From Pseudomonas sp. v388 (GTDB lineage: Bacteria > Pseudomonadota > Gammaproteobacteria > Pseudomonadales > Pseudomonadaceae), in the NCBI RefSeq assembly GCF_003935425.1, contig NZ_RHQN01000006.1:124001-188000 (forward strand): a stretch of DNA of 64,000 bases, written 5' to 3'. Positions 1-10,913 of this stretch are shown piece after piece. Both the position numbers and the translations under genes were made by a program. The notes under the pieces are model-generated. The model was given only the letters and a program-made list of their open reading frames with translations. It was not told where the DNA came from and ran no database searches. Position 1 is the first letter of the stretch. Each line of letters opens with the position of its first letter.

Positions 1-31
1 GAGCGCGGCGGTTTATCCACTATCGAACAGA

Positions 32-1559
<1,528 letters not shown>

Positions 1560-1672
1560 GCTTAACCTCGATCGGCGCCGGACGCGCGCGGGTCGGCCAT
1601 CATACAAAAAAGCCCATGCTATGCGAACCCCGGCAAAGGGGTGCCAGACAAAGGGCTTTTCCGTCGGACCTG

Positions 1673-1978
1673 TTAATGGATGTCCAACAACTCGTTCAAA
1701 CCGGACACCTGGGCAATCTTGCGCATGTCTTCGGGCAGCGACTGGACCTTGATCGACTTGCCGGCTTCGCTGGCGTCACGCATGAACGCCAGCACCAGCG
1801 CCAGGCCCACACTGCTGGATTTCTCCACACCGGAACAATCCAGGGTCAGGCTCGGCAGATCGCCGGACTTGATCAAGGCCGCGCCCTGCTTGCGCAGTTG
1901 CGGCCCGGTGCGGTAATCCAGCACGCCAACCAGCTTCAACTCACCCGGCCCGACGAGACGGACTGCGGTCTCGCTCAT
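1673..1978 (-). CDS. mlaB: MlaB, STAS-domain subunit of the Mla phospholipid transporter
   Basis: Cytoplasmic STAS-domain protein of 101 residues that binds the ATPase MlaF and stabilises the MlaFEDB complex in the inner membrane. The STAS pattern is visible: an N-terminal beta segment (GELKLVGVLDYRTGPQL), then LTLDCSGVEKSSSVGLALVLAF, where the Ser-rich loop is the conserved anti-sigma-antagonist-like turn. Its start overlaps the mlaC stop by 4 bases (ATGA), so translation is probably coupled. It is the last gene of mlaFEDCB. Confidence 0.93.
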   Translation of the reverse strand: MSETAVRLVGPGELKLVGVLDYRTGPQLRKQGAALIKSGDLPSLTLDCSGVEKSSSVGLALVLAFMRDASEAGKSIKVQSLPEDMRKIAQVSGLNELLDIH

Positions 1979-2628
1979 TGCGCGGTCTTCTGTGCGGCTT
2001 CATCGGTGGTTTCCTTGGCCTTGGCGACTTCGCCGGCCCAGCCATCGATGGTCTTGTCCAGATCGTTGCCGTTGCGCTGCATGGCGTCGGCGAACTGATC
2101 ACGGAACAGCTTACCGATGTTGATGCCATTGATGATCACGTTGCGCACCTTCCACTCACCGGAGATTTTCTCCAGCGTGTAGGAAACCGGATAGACCGCG
2201 CCGTTGTTGCCCTTGACCTGCATTTCGACGCTGGTGCGATCAGCGCCTTCATCCTTGGCAGGCGAAACGGTAATGCCCTGGTTGTTGTACTCCAGCAAGG
2301 CGTTGCCATAGAACTGCATCAGGCTGCGCTTGAAGTTTTCCTGGAAGCGCTGCATCTGCGCAGGGGTCGCCTTGCGGGAATACTTCACGGTCATGATGCT
2401 GCGGGAGATGCCGTCGGCATCCACCACCGGGCCGACGATGCGGTTCAGGGCATCGTAGAAGGCACCGGGATTGGCCTTGTACTGCTCTCTGTTTTGAGCC
2501 AGGTCGCTCAGCAGTTCCTTGGTCGTGCGGTCCACCAGGTCATGGGCCGACGGGGTCGCTGCCGCGTTGGCCAGCAAAGGCATGGCAGCCAGCAATATCA
2601 GCAGGCCACGGCGCAGAATAGAGATCAT
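1975..2628 (-). CDS. mlaC: MlaC, periplasmic phospholipid-binding protein
   Basis: Soluble periplasmic carrier that shuttles phospholipid between the outer-membrane MlaA complex and the inner-membrane MlaFEDB complex. The 217-residue protein starts with a clear Sec signal peptide (two arginines, hydrophobic core, ANA-A cleavage near residue 22). The mature part has the Tol-Tol-Ttg2 family pattern, including VKYSRKATPAQMQRFQENF and a C-terminal IIINGINIGKLFRDQF segment. It lies 10 bases after mlaD and overlaps mlaB by 4 bases. Confidence 0.95.
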   Translation of the reverse strand: MISILRRGLLILLAAMPLLANAAATPSAHDLVDRTTKELLSDLAQNREQYKANPGAFYDALNRIVGPVVDADGISRSIMTVKYSRKATPAQMQRFQENFKRSLMQFYGNALLEYNNQGITVSPAKDEGADRTSVEMQVKGNNGAVYPVSYTLEKISGEWKVRNVIINGINIGKLFRDQFADAMQRNGNDLDKTIDGWAGEVAKAKETTDEAAQKTAQ

Positions 2629-2638
2629 TTGAAGCTCC

Positions 2639-3106
2639 TCACTTAGCGTCTTTACTCACTGTATTGAGCAGGAATTTTCCGATCAGGTCTTCCAGTACGA
2701 GCGATGACTGCGTGTCATGGATGGTTGCGCCATCCTTGAGCAACGCCTCTTCACCGCCCACGCTGATACCCACATATTTTTCACCCAGCAAGCCGGCCGT
2801 CAGGATCGAGGCCGTGGAGTCCGAAGGCAGGTTATCCACCTTTTTCTCGATTTCCAGGGTGACGCGACCGGTGAAAGTATCGCGATCCAGATCGATGGCC
2901 GTCACCTTGCCGATCGTGACACCGGCCATGCTTACCTTGGCTCTGACAGTCAATCCGGCAATATTGTCGAAATACGCATAAAGTTTATAGCTGTCGTTGG
3001 TCGCACTGGCGCTCAACCCGCTGACTCGCAGGGCCAGGAGCAGCAGAGCCAGTATCCCGGCCAGCAGGAACAGGCCGACACCGGTTTCGATGGCGCGGTT
3101 TTGCAT
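2639..3106 (-). CDS. mlaD: MlaD, MCE-domain subunit of the Mla transporter
   Basis: Membrane-anchored periplasmic protein of 155 residues with one N-terminal transmembrane helix (about residues 7-28) followed by a single MCE domain. The MCE core reads LYAYFDNIAGLTVRAKVSMAGVTIGKV, and the family motif LLGEKYVGI follows near residue 110. MCE subunits form a hexameric ring through which lipid passes. The start overlaps the mlaE stop by one base (TGATG), indicating translational coupling. Confidence 0.96.
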   Translation of the reverse strand: MQNRAIETGVGLFLLAGILALLLLALRVSGLSASATNDSYKLYAYFDNIAGLTVRAKVSMAGVTIGKVTAIDLDRDTFTGRVTLEIEKKVDNLPSDSTASILTAGLLGEKYVGISVGGEEALLKDGATIHDTQSSLVLEDLIGKFLLNTVSKDAK

Positions 3107-3903
3107 CAGAAATCTCCAAACATCAAGGCGGTCAAAATAAAGTCCAGGCCCAGCACGGCAAGCGATGCGTAAACGACCGTCTTGGTCGTGGCGCGGCTGA
3201 TACCTTCTGAAGTGGGTTCGCAGTCATAACCCTGAAACACAGCGATCCAGGTCACCACGAAAGCGAATACGACGCTCTTGATCACCCCATTGAGCACATC
3301 GCCGGTAAACGACACGCTGTTCTGCATGTTCGACCAGAAAGAGCCTTCATAGACTCCCAGCCAATCGATCGCGACCCAGGAGCCGCCCCAGATCCCCACG
3401 ACGCTGAAGATCATGGCCAGCAGCGGCAGGGAGATGAAACCGGCCCACAGGCGAGGTGCGACGATGTATTTGAGCGGGTCGACGCCGATCATTTCAAGGC
3501 TCGACAGCTGCTCGGTGGATTTCATGTTGCCGATTTCGGCCGTCAGCGCGGAGCCGGCACGGCCTGCGAACAGCAGCGCGGTCACCACCGGCCCCAGTTC
3601 ACGCAGCAGCGTCAGGGCAACCATCTGCCCCACGGCCTGCTCCGAACCGTATTTGGTCAGGATGCTGTAGCCCTGGAGCGCCAGCACCATGCCGATGAAC
3701 ATGCCGGACACCACGATGATGACCAGCGACATCACGCCAACCGAGTACAGTTGCCGGACCAACAGTTGAAAGCTGCCACCGATCCCGCCGCGACCCAGCA
3801 GCGCATGACTCAGGAACAGGCCGGAGCGGCCCAGCACGGTGACGATATCCAGGGCCGCGCGCCCGAACAGGCGAACGCGGTCCATCAGTGATTTCTTGCG
3901 CAT
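3106..3903 (-). CDS. mlaE: MlaE, permease subunit of the Mla phospholipid transporter
   Basis: Inner-membrane permease of 265 residues, the transmembrane core of the MlaFEDB ABC system. It shows the MlaE/YrbE signature: several hydrophobic helices, with [25 protein letters not shown] in the middle (positions near residues 125-150) and [14 protein letters not shown] after it, the segment that contacts the ATPase in this family. Both ends overlap neighbours by one base, to mlaF upstream and mlaD downstream, so the stoichiometry is probably set by coupled translation. Confidence 0.96.
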   Translation of the reverse strand: MRKKSLMDRVRLFGRAALDIVTVLGRSGLFLSHALLGRGGIGGSFQLLVRQLYSVGVMSLVIIVVSGMFIGMVLALQGYSILTKYGSEQAVGQMVALTLLRELGPVVTALLFAGRAGSALTAEIGNMKSTEQLSSLEMIGVDPLKYIVAPRLWAGFISLPLLAMIFSVVGIWGGSWVAIDWLGVYEGSFWSNMQNSVSFTGDVLNGVIKSVVFAFVVTWIAVFQGYDCEPTSEGISRATTKTVVYASLAVLGLDFILTALMFGDF

Positions 3904-4712
3904 CAGCGCTTCCCCAACAGATCTTCGCGAAAATCCGGCGCCGGATAATGGAACGGCACAGGGCCGTCCGGCTCGCCGGTCATGAATTGACGGATGCGCG
4001 GATTGTCCGAGTTCATCAGTTCCTGCGGCGTGCCCTGCCCCAGCACCTGGCCGTCGCCGACGACGTACAGGTAGTCGGCGATGCTCGCCGTCTCGCTCAG
4101 GTCATGGGATACGACGATACTGGTGATCCCCAGCGCATCGTTGAGCAGCCGGATCAGGCGCACCAGGACGCCCATCGCGATCGGGTCCTGCCCGACGAAA
4201 GGCTCGTCGTACATGAGAATCTGCGGATCCAGGGCGATGGCGCGGGCCAGCGCCACGCGACGCTTCATGCCGCCCGACAGTTCGTCCGGCATCAGCTCGA
4301 TGGCGCCGCGCAAACCGACCGCCTGCAACTTGAGCAGGACGATGTCGCGGATCATTTCTTCGGGCAGCTGGGTGTGTACCCGCAACGGAAAGGCCACGTT
4401 CTCGAACACGTCCAGGTCGGTGAACAGCGCGCCGCTCTGGAACAGAACGCCCATCTGCTTGCGCGCATCGAACAGATCACTGCGCGAAAGCTCCGGCAGG
4501 TTCTGGCCGTTGACCCACACCTGGCCTTCGGTAGGACGCAATTGTGCGCCCATCAAGCGAAGCAGGGTCGTCTTGCCGCTACCGGATGGCCCCATGATCC
4601 CGGTGACCTTGCCACGCGGGATACGGATATCGACATTATTGAAAATGCTGCGCGTCCCTCGTTTGAAGGAAAGTCCTTTCAACTCGACCGCGTAGGCGTC
4701 ATCGGCACTCAT
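3903..4712 (-). CDS. mlaF: MlaF, ATPase subunit of the Mla phospholipid transporter
   Basis: ABC ATPase of 269 residues that powers lipid transport by MlaE. Walker A is GPSGSGKTT at residues 41-49, the signature is [14 protein letters not shown], and Walker B is [11 protein letters not shown] with the H-loop in IVVSHDL. The ATG follows AAGGAG by five bases. It is the promoter-proximal gene of mlaFEDCB-ibaG-murA and is transcribed divergently from kdsD across a 303-base gap. Confidence 0.96.
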   Translation of the reverse strand: MSADDAYAVELKGLSFKRGTRSIFNNVDIRIPRGKVTGIMGPSGSGKTTLLRLMGAQLRPTEGQVWVNGQNLPELSRSDLFDARKQMGVLFQSGALFTDLDVFENVAFPLRVHTQLPEEMIRDIVLLKLQAVGLRGAIELMPDELSGGMKRRVALARAIALDPQILMYDEPFVGQDPIAMGVLVRLIRLLNDALGITSIVVSHDLSETASIADYLYVVGDGQVLGQGTPQELMNSDNPRIRQFMTGEPDGPVPFHYPAPDFREDLLGKR

Positions 4713-5015
4713 CTAAACTCCTTGCAATACGGCCACTTCCCGTGGCTGCACGCCCTCGCGGGAAATGCACCGTCCGGGTGGGCCGAACAAGCGGCGAACT
4801 ATATCACTCACAGACAGGCCACCCAAGAAGAGAACCGGCGTCCCTGTGAATATCCGCCGCCACCGTGTGATGGCCATCTGCAGCGGATTACCGGCATCAC
4901 GCGTCTGAAACAGGGGCGCGAAAGCCGTCGGCGATAACCCTGCGACGATCAGGCGTGAGGGAATCGCACAATCCCGCTATAATCGCCGCCTTTTGAAAGC
5001 TGACCGATTTAAGAC
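4713..5015. promoter_or_regulatory. divergent mlaF/kdsD intergenic region with a kdsD -10 candidate
   Basis: This 303-base gap separates the minus-strand mla operon from the plus-strand kds-lpt operon, so it must hold both promoters. A consensus TATAAT lies at 4978-4983, 32 bases before the kdsD ATG; I see no convincing -35 at 17 bases, so sigma-70 use is only probable. The mlaF ribosome site AAGGAG is at the other end. No believable coding frame and no obvious long inverted repeat is present. Confidence 0.5.
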
Positions 5016-5990
5016 ATGAGCCAATCCAGCGACCTGATTCAATCCGCACAGCGCACCATTCGCCTCGAAATCGAAGCGATCGAGGGCCTGCTTGCGCATA
5101 TCGATACAGACTTCGTGCGGGCCTGCGAAATGATCCTGGCCAGCAAGGGGCGTGTCGTGGTCGTCGGCATGGGCAAGTCCGGACACATCGGCAACAAGAT
5201 CGCCGCGACACTGGCGAGTACCGGCACCACTTCGTTTTTCGTGCACCCGGCCGAAGCCAGCCATGGCGACATGGGCATGATCACCCGGGACGACATCATC
5301 CTGGCGCTCTCCAATTCGGGCACCACCAACGAGATCGTGACCCTGCTGCCGCTGATCAAGCGCCTGGGCATCAAGATGATCAGCCTGACCGGCAACCCGG
5401 ATTCGACCCTGGCCAAGGCAGCCGACGTCAACCTCAACGCCGCCGTGGAACATGAAGCCTGCCCGTTGAACCTGGCGCCCACTTCTTCCACCACCGCAGC
5501 GCTGGTCATAGGCGACGCGCTGGCGGTTGCCTTGCTCGAAGCCCGCGGCTTTACCGCCGAAGACTTCGCGTTCTCCCATCCCGGCGGCGCGCTGGGTCGT
5601 CGCCTGCTGCTCAAGGTCGAAGATGTCATGCACAGCGGCGAGACGCTGCCGGTGGTGCAGCGCGGCACCCCGCTGCGTGACGCACTTCTCGAAATGACCC
5701 GCAAGGGCCTGGGAATGACCGCCATTGTCGAAGCGGATGGTAAGCTGGCGGGAATCTTCACGGACGGCGACCTGCGTCGCACCCTCGATTGCGCCCTGGA
5801 TATACGCCAGAGCGCCATCGACGATGTCATGACCGTGCATGGCAAGACCGTGCGCCCCGAGATGCTGGCTGCCGAGGCGCTGAAAATCATGGAAGACTTC
5901 AAGATCGGCGCGCTGATCGTCGTGGATGACGAAGATCGTCCAATCGGCGCGTTCAACCTGCAGGATCTCTTGCGCGCAGGCGTCATGTAA
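5016..5990 (+). CDS. kdsD: D-arabinose 5-phosphate isomerase KdsD
   Basis: Converts ribulose 5-phosphate to arabinose 5-phosphate, the first step of Kdo synthesis for lipopolysaccharide. The 324-residue protein has a SIS domain (about residues 40-180; GMGKSGHIGNKIAATLAS and LSNSGTTNEI are the sugar-phosphate-binding loops) and two CBS domains (about 205-265 and 275-324). Length and architecture match the family. It heads an LPS operon: its stop TAA is joined to the region that starts kdsC. Confidence 0.96.
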   Translation: MSQSSDLIQSAQRTIRLEIEAIEGLLAHIDTDFVRACEMILASKGRVVVVGMGKSGHIGNKIAATLASTGTTSFFVHPAEASHGDMGMITRDDIILALSNSGTTNEIVTLLPLIKRLGIKMISLTGNPDSTLAKAADVNLNAAVEHEACPLNLAPTSSTTAALVIGDALAVALLEARGFTAEDFAFSHPGGALGRRLLLKVEDVMHSGETLPVVQRGTPLRDALLEMTRKGLGMTAIVEADGKLAGIFTDGDLRRTLDCALDIRQSAIDDVMTVHGKTVRPEMLAAEALKIMEDFKIGALIVVDDEDRPIGAFNLQDLLRAGVM

Positions 5991-6004
5991 TGGAAGGTAT
6001 TTCG

Positions 6005-6529
6005 ATGACCACTGAACTGATGCAACGCGGCAAGCCGATCAAACTGGCCGTCTTCGATGTCGATGGCGTGCTGACCGACGGCCGGCTCTACTTCCTGGAA
6101 GACGGCAGCGAGTTCAAGTCCTTCAGCACGCTGGACGGCCAGGGCATCAAGATGCTGATCGCCTCGGGTGTGACCACCGCGATCATCAGCGGCCGCAAGT
6201 CGCCTGTCGTTGAGCGCCGAGCCAAGAACCTGGGCATCGAGCATCTGTTTCAGGGCCGCGAAGACAAGCTGGTGGTGCTGGATCAGTTGCTGGCCACCCT
6301 CAACCTGACCTACGAACAGGTCGCCTACCTGGGTGACGACCTGCCTGATCTGCCGGTGATCCGACGTGTCGGCCTGGGCATGGCGGTGGCCAATGCCGCC
6401 AGCTTCGTGCGCGAGCATGCGCACGGCGTGACCCGGACACGCGGCGGTGAAGGTGCTGCGCGTGAATTCTGCGAAATGATTCTGACCGCCCAGGGCAACC
6501 TCGAAGCGGCCCACGCCGCCTATCTATAG
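6005..6529 (+). CDS. kdsC: 3-deoxy-D-manno-octulosonate 8-phosphate phosphatase KdsC
   Basis: HAD-superfamily phosphatase (no cap domain, C0 type) that releases Pi from Kdo-8-phosphate. The DxD nucleophile motif VFDVDGVLTDG is near residue 16, motif II is AIISGRKS and the Mg motif is YLGDDLPDLP. I place the start at ATG 6005 because GGAAGG stands seven bases before it. An in-frame ATG at 5990 overlaps the kdsD stop by one base and would add five residues. The gene sits between kdsD and lptC as in other gammaproteobacteria. Confidence 0.95.
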   Translation: MTTELMQRGKPIKLAVFDVDGVLTDGRLYFLEDGSEFKSFSTLDGQGIKMLIASGVTTAIISGRKSPVVERRAKNLGIEHLFQGREDKLVVLDQLLATLNLTYEQVAYLGDDLPDLPVIRRVGLGMAVANAASFVREHAHGVTRTRGGEGAAREFCEMILTAQGNLEAAHAAYL

Positions 6530-6538
6530 AAGCCGACT

Positions 6539-7111
6539 ATGCTCAGCAAAAAAATTCGCTCGTTCCTGGTTTTCGGCGTGATCGGCCTTCTGGTCGCCGC
6601 CGCCGGCTACTGGAACGTCAGCCCGGAACGCTTCATGGACCAGCCCGTCGCCAGTGTCGACGAGACGGCCATCGACTATTACGCAATCAATGCGCGCAGC
6701 GTGCAGTACCTGCCCGACGGCAAGCTCCAGTACGAGATGACCGCCGACAAGGTCGAGCACGTCAAAGCCACCGACGTGACCCTGCTGACTACCCCTGACC
6801 TGCAGATGTACCGCGGAACGCTCTTTCCGTGGCACGTTCAAAGCAAGCAGGGCGAGGTTTCGCCGGGCGGCACCGAAGTCGAACTGATCGACTCGGTGCG
6901 CATTGCCCGCACCGACGACAAGAACCGTACGACTATCATCACCAGCAGTCGTATGACCGTATTCCCCGAGAAGCAATATGCGCAGACCCAGCAAGTCGTT
7001 AGAATCGACGCTGGGGGTGGCGCGACCACAGCCAAGGGAATGAAAGCGTATTTGAACGACGGCAGGATGGACCTGCTGTCCAACGTAAGAGGACAGTATG
7101 AGGCTCGTTAA
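6539..7111 (+). CDS. lptC: LPS export system protein LptC
   Basis: Bitopic inner-membrane protein of 190 residues linking the LptBFG transporter to the periplasmic LptA bridge. One N-terminal transmembrane helix (about residues 8-25) is followed by a periplasmic beta-jellyroll; TADKVEHVKATDVTLLTTPDL and the later AYLNDGRMDLLSNVRGQYEAR are typical OstA-like strands. Its 3' end overlaps lptA by 14 bases. Confidence 0.94.
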   Translation: MLSKKIRSFLVFGVIGLLVAAAGYWNVSPERFMDQPVASVDETAIDYYAINARSVQYLPDGKLQYEMTADKVEHVKATDVTLLTTPDLQMYRGTLFPWHVQSKQGEVSPGGTEVELIDSVRIARTDDKNRTTIITSSRMTVFPEKQYAQTQQVVRIDAGGGATTAKGMKAYLNDGRMDLLSNVRGQYEAR

Positions 7112-7646
7112 AACCCTTCCTTTCTTGCTCGGTCTGGGCGCAGCACTGGGAAGCGCGAGCGCCTGGTCCCTGCCTACGGACCGGGATCAGCCGATCCATA
7201 TCCAGTCCGACGATGCGCAACTCGATGATAAGAAAGGCGTGGCCACCTACAAGGGCAACGTCATCATCACTCAAGGCTCGATGAAGATCACCGGCAATAC
7301 CGTGACCATCACCCGTAATGCGCAAGGCGAAGTCGACGTGTTCACCTCCGTCGGCAACCTGGCCTACTACGAGCAGAAGCCATCGGTGGAAAAGCCGATC
7401 GTGCAGGCCTACGCCGTGACCATTCAGTACTTCGCGGCGCAGGATCGCATCGTCCTGATCGACAAGGCCAAGGTCATCAACGACGGCAACACGTCCGAAG
7501 GCGAAAAGATCGTCTACGACACCGTGCGACAGATCGTAAGCGCCGGCCGTGCCAATGGCGGCAGCAAGGTGACCACACCTCGCCCTCGCATCGACATGGT
7601 CATCCAGCCGAAAAAGAAATCCGAACAACCGCAGAAGGCCCAGTAA
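7098..7646 (+). CDS. lptA: LPS transport periplasmic protein LptA
   Basis: Periplasmic OstA/LptA-domain protein of 182 residues that polymerises into the bridge carrying LPS to the outer membrane. A Sec signal peptide covers about the first 23 residues (cleavage near SASA-WS). The repeating beta pattern is clear, including QSDDAQLDDKKGVATYKGNV and QAYAVTIQYFAAQDRIVLI. The C-terminus is Lys/Gln-rich. It overlaps lptC by 14 bases and abuts lptB with no gap. Confidence 0.95.
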   Translation: MRLVKTLPFLLGLGAALGSASAWSLPTDRDQPIHIQSDDAQLDDKKGVATYKGNVIITQGSMKITGNTVTITRNAQGEVDVFTSVGNLAYYEQKPSVEKPIVQAYAVTIQYFAAQDRIVLIDKAKVINDGNTSEGEKIVYDTVRQIVSAGRANGGSKVTTPRPRIDMVIQPKKKSEQPQKAQ

Positions 7647-8372
7647 ATGGCGACGCTTAAAGCCCAGCATTTGGCTAAAAGCTACAAGAGCCGTCAGGTC
7701 GTACGCGATGTGAGCCTGTCCATCGAAAGCGGTCAGATCGTTGGCTTGCTCGGCCCCAACGGTGCCGGCAAGACAACCTGCTTCTACATGATCGTCGGCC
7801 TGGTGCAGGCCGACCAGGGCCGCGTCCTGATCGATGATCTGGACGTCAGCCACCAGCCCATGCACGGTCGCGCCCGTGCAGGCATCGGCTACCTGCCGCA
7901 GGAAGCCTCGATCTTCCGCAAGCTGTCGGTGGCCGACAACATCATGGCGATCCTCGAGACCCGCAAGGAACTCGATACTGCCGCGCGCCGCAAAGAGCTG
8001 GAAAACCTGCTGCAGGAATTCCACATCAGCCACATCCGCGACAACCTGGGCATGAGCCTGTCCGGTGGTGAGCGCCGCCGGGTGGAAATTGCCCGGGCGT
8101 TGGCGACAGCACCCAAGTTCATCCTTCTGGATGAACCCTTCGCCGGCGTCGACCCGATTTCCGTCGGAGACATCAAGCAGATCATTCATCACTTGAAAGC
8201 CAAGGGCATCGGCGTGCTGATTACCGATCACAACGTCCGCGAAACCCTGGATATCTGCGAAACCGCGTACATCGTCAACGATGGGCAACTGATCGCCGAA
8301 GGCGACGCGCAGACCATCCTGGCCAATCAGTTAGTGAAAGAGGTTTACCTCGGTCACGAATTCCGCCTGTAA
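7647..8372 (+). CDS. lptB: LPS export ABC transporter ATPase LptB
   Basis: Cytoplasmic ATPase of 241 residues that drives LPS extraction by LptFG. Walker A is GPNGAGKTT at residues 36-44, the signature is [15 protein letters not shown], Walker B is [13 protein letters not shown] and the switch His is in [10 protein letters not shown]. The start codon directly follows the lptA stop. In Pseudomonas lptFG lie elsewhere, consistent with their absence here. A small inverted repeat (GTCGCC/GGCGAT, near 8385-8400) follows the stop but has no T-tract. Confidence 0.97.
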   Translation: MATLKAQHLAKSYKSRQVVRDVSLSIESGQIVGLLGPNGAGKTTCFYMIVGLVQADQGRVLIDDLDVSHQPMHGRARAGIGYLPQEASIFRKLSVADNIMAILETRKELDTAARRKELENLLQEFHISHIRDNLGMSLSGGERRRVEIARALATAPKFILLDEPFAGVDPISVGDIKQIIHHLKAKGIGVLITDHNVRETLDICETAYIVNDGQLIAEGDAQTILANQLVKEVYLGHEFRL

Positions 8373-8471
8373 GCAGCCTGGAGTCGCCCTTTCAGGCGAT
8401 TCCTGCCTAAGGCGAGCTTGACAACGCTTTATTTGTCACAGCGCTCTAGGCAAAGCTATCGGTTTCAGGCA

Positions 8472-8477
8472 TATAAT
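8472..8477 (+). promoter_or_regulatory. possible -10 element upstream of rpoN
   Basis: A consensus TATAAT hexamer lies 77 bases before the rpoN start in the 181-base lptB-rpoN gap. No good -35 is found at the standard distance (a TTGACA at 8418-8423 is too far upstream). This allows rpoN transcription independent of the lpt genes but does not prove it. Confidence 0.35.
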
Positions 8478-8553
8478 TTGCTTAAGTTGGCGCTCAGGCG
8501 CCCGGTAGTAGATGGCGCATGTGCGCCGGCGAATAAGGTGTTAAGCCCCTGCC

Positions 8554-10050
8554 ATGAAACCATCGCTAGTCTTGAGAATGGGCCAGCAGCTGACGATGAC
8601 ACCGCAGCTGCAACAGGCCATCCGCTTGCTCCAGCTCTCGACCCTGGATCTCCAGCAGGAGATTCAGGAGGCGCTGGAATCCAACCCTATGCTGGAACGG
8701 CAGGAAGAAGGCGACGACTTCGACAATTCCGATCCGCTGGCCGACAACATCGAACAAAAGCCCACGCCTGAGGCTCAGGAGCCGACCTATCAGGAAACCA
8801 CCGCCTCGACGGTGGACAACCTGGAGGACGGCGACTGGGGCGACCGTATTCCCAATGAACTGCCGGTGGACACCGCATGGGAAGACGTCTACCAGACCAG
8901 CGCCAGCAGCCTGCCCAGCAACGATGACGACGAGTGGGACTTCACTACCCGCACCTCTGTGGGCGAAAGCCTGCAAAGCCATCTGCTGTGGCAACTGAAC
9001 GTCGCGCCGATGTCCGACAAGGATCGGCTGATCGCCGTCACCCTGATCGACTGCATCAACAATCAGGGCTACCTCGACGAGACCCTGGACGAGATCCTCG
9101 AATCCTTCGACCCTGAACTGGATGTCGAACTGGATGAAATCGAGGCCGTCCTGCACCGCATCCAGCAATTCGAGCCTGCCGGCATCGGCGCCCGCAACCT
9201 GGGCGAATGCCTGTTGCTGCAACTGCGCCAGCTGCCGGTCAAGACCCGTTGGCTGCCCGAGGCGCAGCGCCTGGTCACCGACTACATCGATCTGCTGGGC
9301 AGCCGCGACTACGCGCAGCTGATGCGCCGCATGAAGCTCAAGGAAGACGAGCTTCGCCAGGTGATCGAACTGGTGCAAAGCCTCAATCCGCGTCCCGGCT
9401 CGCAGATCGAGTCCACCGAGCCTGAATACGTCATTCCCGATGTGATCGTGCGCAAGGACAATGAGCGCTGGCTGGTAGAGCTGAACCAGGAATCGGTGCC
9501 GCGCCTGCGGGTCAACCCACAATATGCAGGGTTCGTACGGCGTGCCGACACCAGCGCCGACAACACCTTCATGCGCAATCAGTTGCAGGAAGCGCGCTGG
9601 TTCATCAAGAGCCTGCAAAGCCGCAACGAGACGCTGATGAAAGTGGCCACCCAGATCGTGGAGCACCAGCGTGGCTTCCTCGAATACGGCGACGAAGCGA
9701 TGAAGCCCCTCGTGCTGCACGATATTGCCGAAGCGGTGGGCATGCACGAATCGACCATCTCGCGCGTGACAACGCAGAAGTTCATGCATACCCCGCGGGG
9801 CATTTACGAGCTGAAATACTTCTTTTCCAGTCACGTAAGCACCTCCGAAGGCGGCGAATGCTCTTCGACGGCAATTCGCGCAATCATCAAGAAACTGGTT
9901 GCTGCGGAAAATCAGAAAAAGCCGTTGAGTGATAGCAAGATCGCTGGTTTACTGGAGGCACAAGGCATTCAAGTAGCCCGCCGCACAGTCGCCAAATACC
10001 GCGAATCTCTTGGGATTGCGCCGTCAAGCGAGCGTAAGCGACTGATGTGA
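8554..10050 (+). CDS. rpoN: RNA polymerase sigma-54 factor RpoN
   Basis: Sigma-54 of 498 residues, directing RNA polymerase to -24/-12 promoters that need enhancer-binding activators. Region I is the Gln/Leu-rich N-terminus ([20 protein letters not shown]), followed by an acidic region II (about residues 50-135). The core-binding and HTH regions include [21 protein letters not shown]. The diagnostic RpoN box [10 protein letters not shown] is at residues 475-484. It heads the conserved rpoN-hpf-ptsN-rapZ-npr cluster. Confidence 0.98.
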   Translation: MKPSLVLRMGQQLTMTPQLQQAIRLLQLSTLDLQQEIQEALESNPMLERQEEGDDFDNSDPLADNIEQKPTPEAQEPTYQETTASTVDNLEDGDWGDRIPNELPVDTAWEDVYQTSASSLPSNDDDEWDFTTRTSVGESLQSHLLWQLNVAPMSDKDRLIAVTLIDCINNQGYLDETLDEILESFDPELDVELDEIEAVLHRIQQFEPAGIGARNLGECLLLQLRQLPVKTRWLPEAQRLVTDYIDLLGSRDYAQLMRRMKLKEDELRQVIELVQSLNPRPGSQIESTEPEYVIPDVIVRKDNERWLVELNQESVPRLRVNPQYAGFVRRADTSADNTFMRNQLQEARWFIKSLQSRNETLMKVATQIVEHQRGFLEYGDEAMKPLVLHDIAEAVGMHESTISRVTTQKFMHTPRGIYELKYFFSSHVSTSEGGECSSTAIRAIIKKLVAAENQKKPLSDSKIAGLLEAQGIQVARRTVAKYRESLGIAPSSERKRLM

Positions 10051-10076
10051 TGCAGGCCGCGCCACAGCGTTCCAGC

Positions 10077-10095
10077 GGCGGGTTCCTTACCCGCC
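10077..10095 (+). terminator. hairpin between rpoN and hpf
   Basis: GGCGGGT and ACCCGCC form a seven-base-pair stem with a five-base loop, followed by CACTTTATG rather than a T-run. It lies 30 bases upstream of the hpf ATG. It may act as a partial terminator, a processing site or an mRNA-stabilising structure that separates rpoN from hpf dosage. Confidence 0.4.
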
Positions 10096-10125
10096 ACTTT
10101 ATGCACTGGCAAAGGAGAAAGCTGT

Positions 10126-10434
10126 ATGCAAGTCAACATCAGTGGACACCAACTCGAAGTGACCAAACCCCTGCGTGAATACGTGGAGCTGAAACTGAAA
10201 AAGCTCGAGGGGCATTTTGACAAGATTACCAACGTGCAAGTCATCATGACGGTCGAGAAGCTGAAGCAGAAGGTGGAAGCCACACTCCACATCCCCGGAG
10301 GGGAAGTCGTTGCCAATGCGGAACACGACGATATGTATGCGGCCATCGACCTGCTGACTGACAAGCTGGACAGACAATTGCTAAAGCATAAGGAAAAGCA
10401 GCAGAACATCCTCAAGGGTGCGACAGCTCGCTGA
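10126..10434 (+). CDS. hpf: ribosome hibernation promoting factor HPF
   Basis: Short HPF/YfiA-type protein of 102 residues that binds the 30S subunit and promotes ribosome hibernation in stationary phase. The fold pattern is intact: VNISGHQLEVTKPLREYVELKLKKL, then KLKQKVEATLHIPGGEVVANAEHDDMYAAIDLL (residues about 45-78), ending in a basic helix (DRQLLKHKEKQQ). AAGGAG precedes the ATG. In Pseudomonas this gene is embedded in the rpoN cluster. Confidence 0.95.
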   Translation: MQVNISGHQLEVTKPLREYVELKLKKLEGHFDKITNVQVIMTVEKLKQKVEATLHIPGGEVVANAEHDDMYAAIDLLTDKLDRQLLKHKEKQQNILKGATAR

Positions 10435-10446
10435 CACTACATCCCA

Positions 10447-10911
10447 ATGATCCGAATCGAAAACATCCTGACCCCCGGCCGTTCCCTGGTGAACGTGCCG
10501 GGCGGCAGCAAGAAACGTGTACTTGAAACCATTGCCAACCTGATCGGGCGCGAAGTGCCGGAAATGGATTCGCAGACGGTGTTCGAGAGTCTGGTTGCCC
10601 GTGAAAAACTGGGTTCGACCGGCTTTGGCAATGGCATCGCCATTCCTCACTGCCGCCTGCCGAACTGTGCCGCACCTGTCAGTGCGGTCATCCATCTTGA
10701 CGCCCCCGTGGAATTCGACGCCATCGACGGCGCCCCGGTCGACTTGCTGTTCGTGCTGCTCGTCCCCCAGGCCGCTACCGATGAACACCTGGAGCTGCTG
10801 CGTCAGATCGCCAGCATGCTTGACCGTGCCGACGTGCGCGACCGCCTACGCAGTGCCAAAAGCGGTGAAACGCTTTATCAAGTGGTGCTGGACGTACAGA
10901 ACGGCAACTGA
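10447..10911 (+). CDS. ptsN: nitrogen-PTS EIIA component PtsN (EIIA-Ntr)
   Basis: Terminal phospho-acceptor of the nitrogen phosphotransferase system (PtsP-Npr-PtsN), a regulatory relay linked to nitrogen and potassium status. The 154-residue EIIA fold has its phosphorylatable histidine in [12 protein letters not shown] (His68), followed by the usual [18 protein letters not shown] strand. It sits 12 bases after hpf and two bases before rapZ, with npr downstream, so relay partners are in one operon. Confidence 0.97.
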   Translation: MIRIENILTPGRSLVNVPGGSKKRVLETIANLIGREVPEMDSQTVFESLVAREKLGSTGFGNGIAIPHCRLPNCAAPVSAVIHLDAPVEFDAIDGAPVDLLFVLLVPQAATDEHLELLRQIASMLDRADVRDRLRSAKSGETLYQVVLDVQNGN

Positions 10912-10913
10912 CC